From NCBI GenBank assembly GCA_036635475.1, contig JAVWQH010000005.1, positions 1 through 64,000 on the forward strand: a DNA stretch of 64,000 nt, written 5' to 3'. This document shows, in pieces, positions 60,679 through 64,000 of the stretch. This DNA is from JAHHUA01 sp036635475. Lineage in GTDB: Bacteria; Bacillota; Clostridia; Oscillospirales; Ruminococcaceae. A model generated the notes under the pieces. The model was not told the DNA's origin, did not search any database, and saw nothing but the letters and a program-made list of their open reading frames with translations. Numbering within the stretch: the first letter of the stretch is position 1; the number at the start of each line of letters is the position of its first letter. The translations under genes and the position numbers were made by a program.

Positions 60679-62115
60679 TTGGCTGTCAAAAAAATTACCA
60701 AGCGTTGGATATTCAACAGCTTAGGTGCTATATTATTCATTCTGATAATACTTGAAATATCATTTGCAATTGGTATTAGATGGTTTTATTATAGCAGTAT
60801 CAGTCAATCTCTTACCTCACAAGCTAATGCTATAAGTGCGTTATTAGTCAAATATTCAAAAGATAGTTCCACTGATTTTTTATCACAAGCTCGTTCATTG
60901 GTGGAAAACTTTGAGGAAAAAGACAAAATGGAGCTTATGGCGATTGATGTTGATGGCAATATTATTTTAACGTCAAGCGGATTTCAAATAGAAAATTCAA
61001 TAGTAATGCCGGATTTTCAAGAAGCGATGTTAACACATTCCGGAGTTGGACAATACCAAGGAAAGTTTGGAAACGAAAAAATTATTGCTGTTTCGGTTGC
61101 CTCCAAAGTAAGCGGAACAAATATTGCAGCTATGCGTTTGGTTGTATCACTTACAAAAGTAAATCGGCAAATAACAATTCTTATTCTTGTTGTAACTATG
61201 ATTGGTATTGCTATTTTATTCTTTGTTATTCTGTCAAGCTCATATTTCATCAATTCAATCGTAAATCCAATAAGTGATGTTGGAGATATTGCAAGAAAAA
61301 TTGCACAGGGAAATTTTGATACAAAACTTGTGAAGAAAAATGATGATGAAATCGGCGAACTCTGCGATATTATTAACTATATGGCTGATGAACTTTCTAA
61401 TGCAGAAAAAATTAAAAATGATTTTATATCCTCAGTTTCTCACGAATTGAGAACACCTTTAACCGCAATAAAAGGTTGGGGTGAAACTCTTATTTCTGAT
61501 GAAAATGTTGACAAATTAACCTTGCAAAAGGGTATGCACGTAATAATGAGTGAAACAGACAGGCTTACATCAATGGTTGAGGAATTATTGGATTTTTCAA
61601 GAATGCAAAGTGGACGTTTAAGGCTTATTATTGATAAATTTGATGTTTTGGCAGAGCTTGGAGATGCAGTTTTAATGTATACAGAACGTGCTAAACGTGA
61701 AGGCATTGAACTGACATATGATGAACCTGATATTTTAATTCCAATTTATGGCGACAAAAACAGAATTAGACAAGTCTTTATTAATATAATTGATAATGCA
61801 CTTAAATATTCAGACGATGGCGATAGTGTTGCAGTTCGCTCGGTATTTGAAAATAATTACTTTGTAATTACAGTTAAAGATACAGGCTGCGGCATTAGTT
61901 CTGAGGATTTACCTCAAATTAAGCACAAATTTTTTAAGGCGAATTTAACAAGACGAGGTTCGGGAATAGGTCTTGCAGTTGCAGATGAAATTGTTGCAAG
62001 ACATGGTGGAACGTTGACACTTGAATCAAAACTTAACGAGGGTACAACAGTTACAATTACTCTTCCTGCCAATAAAAAGCCTGAGGATCTTGTTAATAAC
62101 GACGATATAATATAA
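60679..62115 (+). CDS. HAMP-domain sensor histidine kinase
   Basis: Membrane kinase of about 478 residues. Two transmembrane helices (about residues 12-35 and 165-190) bracket an extracytoplasmic sensor domain of about 130 residues; a HAMP domain follows (IVNPISDVGDIARKIAQGNF). The kinase core has SSVSHELRTPLTAIKGWGET (phospho-His), FINIIDNALKYSDDG (N box), VKDTGCGISSEDL (G1) and RRGSGIGLAVADEIV (G2). The start is a TTG at 60679, 8 bases after GGAGG. Acts with the preceding response regulator. Confidence 0.95.
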   Translation: MAVKKITKRWIFNSLGAILFILIILEISFAIGIRWFYYSSISQSLTSQANAISALLVKYSKDSSTDFLSQARSLVENFEEKDKMELMAIDVDGNIILTSSGFQIENSIVMPDFQEAMLTHSGVGQYQGKFGNEKIIAVSVASKVSGTNIAAMRLVVSLTKVNRQITILILVVTMIGIAILFFVILSSSYFINSIVNPISDVGDIARKIAQGNFDTKLVKKNDDEIGELCDIINYMADELSNAEKIKNDFISSVSHELRTPLTAIKGWGETLISDENVDKLTLQKGMHVIMSETDRLTSMVEELLDFSRMQSGRLRLIIDKFDVLAELGDAVLMYTERAKREGIELTYDEPDILIPIYGDKNRIRQVFINIIDNALKYSDDGDSVAVRSVFENNYFVITVKDTGCGISSEDLPQIKHKFFKANLTRRGSGIGLAVADEIVARHGGTLTLESKLNEGTTVTITLPANKKPEDLVNNDDII

Positions 62116-62132
62116 ATGAATGGGGAACATAT

Positions 62133-63062
62133 ATGAACAAAAAATGTTTTAAAACTTCAATTGGCGGACAGGCTGTCATTGAAGGAGTTATGATGCGAGG
62201 ACCTGAAACATCAGCACTTGCTGTTAGAAAACCAGACGATGAAATATTCGTTGAAACATGGGAAACTAATGAGGGAAAACGTCCTTGGTATAAAAAAACA
62301 CCATTTATCAGAGGTTGTTTTAATTTCATAGAAATGCTTATGTTGGGTTATAAAACCTTGATGAAATCTGCGGATTTAGCGGGAGAACTTGAAGAGGAAC
62401 AATCAGCTTTTGAAAAATGGCTTTCAAATAAGCTGGGAGATAAATTTTCCACTCTTATTTCGGCAATAACGATGATTTTTGCACTTTGTTTGACAGTTGT
62501 GCTTTTTATAATTCTTCCTACTTTTATTGTAAGTTTGCTTAAAAAAGTTATTGAGCAACAATTTATATTGACTATTATTGAGGCTTTTGCTAAAATTTCA
62601 ATTTTCATTGCATATTTAGCGTTAGTTTCCAGCAATAATGATATTAAACGTGTTTTTATGTATCATGGAGCAGAACACAAAACCATTGCTTGCTATGAAG
62701 CAGGCGACGAATTAACCCCAGAAAATGCAGCAAAATACACAAGATTTCACCCTCGCTGCGGAACTAGTTTTATGCTGATTATAATTGTAGTTTCAATCTT
62801 GATTTTTTCAATGGCATCTTGGGAAAATCCTGTTTTACGAGTAGTTTTAAAAATTGCACTAATGCCTTTAGTTGTTGGAATTTCTTATGAGATAATTAAA
62901 ATCACAGGTAAATACGATAATTTTGTGACAAGAATAATATCCGCACCGGGATTATGGCTGCAAAGATTAACAACTCGTGAGCCGACTTCTGATATGCTAG
63001 AAGTTGCAATAGCTTCGATTAAACCTTGCTTGCCTAAAAATAAAGGTGCTGACCAATGGTAA
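62133..63062 (+). CDS. DUF1385 membrane protein
   Basis: Protein of 309 residues with four to five hydrophobic segments. Diagnostic DUF1385 stretches are SIGGQAVIEGVMMRGPETSA, the cytoplasmic HGAEHKTIACYEAGDELTPE and FHPRCGTSFMLIIIVVSI. The conserved His/Glu/Cys residues suggest a catalytic or metal site, but the function is unknown. It is commonly found next to prmC and prfA, as here: its stop overlaps the prmC start. GGGGAA precedes the ATG. Confidence 0.92.
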   Translation: MNKKCFKTSIGGQAVIEGVMMRGPETSALAVRKPDDEIFVETWETNEGKRPWYKKTPFIRGCFNFIEMLMLGYKTLMKSADLAGELEEEQSAFEKWLSNKLGDKFSTLISAITMIFALCLTVVLFIILPTFIVSLLKKVIEQQFILTIIEAFAKISIFIAYLALVSSNNDIKRVFMYHGAEHKTIACYEAGDELTPENAAKYTRFHPRCGTSFMLIIIVVSILIFSMASWENPVLRVVLKIALMPLVVGISYEIIKITGKYDNFVTRIISAPGLWLQRLTTREPTSDMLEVAIASIKPCLPKNKGADQW

Positions 63063-63904
63063 ATAAAACTGCTAGGCAATTATATGAAGAGGCGTGTAAG
63101 AAATTAAAAATAATTGAGCCAAATTCATATTCTTTTGAAGTTTCTCAGATATTAGAGTTTGTTGTTGGAGTAACAAGACTCACTTTGCCTATTGATGGGC
63201 AAAAAATAGTTGATAACGATAAAGTTGAGATTTTTGAATCTATTCTTGAAAAAAGATTAGCTCATCAACCTTTGCAGTATCTTTTGGGCGAATGGGAATT
63301 TTATGGCTTACCGATTAAAGTTGGAGAAGGTGTTTTAATCCCAAGACCTGACACAGAAATTGTGGCTGAAACTGCAATTAAAATAATAAATGATAATTCC
63401 TACAAAAATGTTGTCGATTTATGCAGTGGAAGTGGTGCAATCGCAATCGCAATCGCTGCAAATACAAATGCTGATAATATTTTTGCAGTAGAGCTTTCTA
63501 ACGAGGCATTCCCATATCTTAAAGAGAATGTTTTGCTTAATCATTTTGAAAATAAAATCTCACCAATTTTAGCAGATGGATTAAAATGGCAGCCTAAAGT
63601 AAAATTAGATTTAATTGTTTGCAATCCGCCTTATATTCCAAATTCAACAATACCAACTCTTGATGAAGAAGTGTTGAATGAGCCTATGATGGCGCTTGAT
63701 GGCGGCGATGATGGTATGGACTTTTATCGCAAATTTGCTGAAATATATTACCAATACCTAAACCAAAATGGTGCTTTGGTTTTTGAAGTTGGCATTGACC
63801 AATCGGGAATAGTATCCGATATATTGAAAAACAATTCCTATCGCAATATAACAACATCAAAAGATATGTTGGGAATAGAACGTTGCGTTGTTGGAATTAA
63901 ATAG
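63056..63904 (+). CDS. prmC: Release factor glutamine N5-methyltransferase
   Basis: PrmC/HemK of 282 residues. N-terminal helical domain (residues ~1-75) for release-factor contact, then ARLAHQPLQYLLGEWEFYG-like linker with HQPLQYLLGEWEF, GVLIPRPDTEIVAE, the SAM-binding VVDLCSGSGAIAIAIA and the catalytic NPPY in DLIVCNPPYIPNS. It methylates the GGQ glutamine of RF1/RF2. AAGGTG precedes the ATG at 63056, which overlaps the DUF1385 stop by 7 bases (coupled). Confidence 0.96.
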   Translation: MVNKTARQLYEEACKKLKIIEPNSYSFEVSQILEFVVGVTRLTLPIDGQKIVDNDKVEIFESILEKRLAHQPLQYLLGEWEFYGLPIKVGEGVLIPRPDTEIVAETAIKIINDNSYKNVVDLCSGSGAIAIAIAANTNADNIFAVELSNEAFPYLKENVLLNHFENKISPILADGLKWQPKVKLDLIVCNPPYIPNSTIPTLDEEVLNEPMMALDGGDDGMDFYRKFAEIYYQYLNQNGALVFEVGIDQSGIVSDILKNNSYRNITTSKDMLGIERCVVGIK

Positions 63905-63978
63905 ATTTTGCCTAAGCATTGACAATACCGAATGTCTTTGTAAAGTTTATAACAACTAAAATTTAGGAGGTTGATAAT

Positions 63979-64000
63979 CTGAAAAGAATCAAAGAGTCTA
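63979..64000 (+). CDS. Start of a further gene, truncated by the window edge
   Basis: TAGGAGG (63964-63970) is followed 8 bases later by CTG AAA AGA ATC AAA GAG TCT, which could begin a protein MKRIKES with a rare CTG start. prfA often follows prmC, but seven codons do not identify it. Confidence 0.35.

Noticed and set aside
61017..61253. Antisense frame within the histidine kinase
   Set aside because: Shadow of the kinase sensor/transmembrane region without any translation signal.

Overview
The window comes from a low-G+C, endospore-forming, flagellated anaerobe of the Firmicutes, most likely class Clostridia. The evidence is the sporulation cluster spoVB-mazG-hup-rqcP-yabP-yabQ-divIC-yabR, a pyruvate formate-lyase behind a ZTP riboswitch, formate-tetrahydrofolate ligase, an alaS T-box, a large Bacillus-type SRP RNA next to dnaX, flagellin, and AT-rich intergenic DNA with strong AGGAGG ribosome binding sites. 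No family or genus is claimed. A run of exactly 100 Ns (29019-29118) shows that this is a draft scaffold. I saw no tRNA, rRNA, CRISPR array, insertion sequence or prophage.

Layout. 1-5055 (minus): the sporulation/division cluster in an order like Bacillus subtilis, with HU inserted. 5159-9226 (plus): a THUMP methyltransferase, an amidohydrolase, long-form HPF and a DegV protein. 9263-15836 (plus): a radical-SAM pair (TIGR03960/TIGR03936 type), T-box and alaS, a HIT protein and a phosphoribosyltransferase. 15906-19704 (minus): recA-recX-rimO-pgsA behind a LexA box. 20042-28712: two TrkA-type regulators, pgi (minus), DAHP synthase, YitT, MarR, nagB, ZTP riboswitch and pflB. 28808-33000: a gap-interrupted LysM/G5/M23 envelope protein, two candidate structured RNAs, a yedF-DUF3343 selenium/sulfur pair and a DUF421-DUF4363 pair. 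33041-41899: DUF2500, a PflX-like radical SAM protein, then the purine operon purE-purF-purM-purN-purO-AICAR formyltransferase-purD, preceded by a leader with a 45-codon ORF and a terminator. 41932-50308: aminopeptidase P, MATE exporter, peptidase T, a second YitT and a three-gene ABC importer. 50318-53170 (minus): a decayed chemotaxis-receptor tail, fhs, and thiT behind a TPP riboswitch. 53327-55541: flagellin with a SigD-like promoter and CsrA-like leader hairpin, then a small orphan acidic protein. 55563-58411 (minus): SRP RNA, dnaX, ybaB, recR. 58621-64000 (plus): lipoprotein, two-component system, DUF1385 protein, prmC and the likely first codons of another gene.

How the genes work together. 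One-carbon and purine metabolism is the strongest theme. pflB makes formate, fhs charges it onto tetrahydrofolate, and 10-formyl-THF is used by PurN and the AICAR formyltransferase. The ZTP riboswitch on pflB would sense the intermediate that builds up when 10-formyl-THF is short. The last two IMP steps are done by two separate proteins (stand-alone AICAR formyltransferase and PurO) instead of one bifunctional PurH.

No clear defence island or wholly new multi-gene system is visible. The best leads for something undescribed are the purE leader ORF with attenuator, two unassigned RNA-like elements between the M23 gene and yedF, the orphan small protein after flagellin, and the lipoprotein linked to the two-component system. 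Starts were chosen by Shine-Dalgarno spacing, so several differ from the longest possible reading frame.
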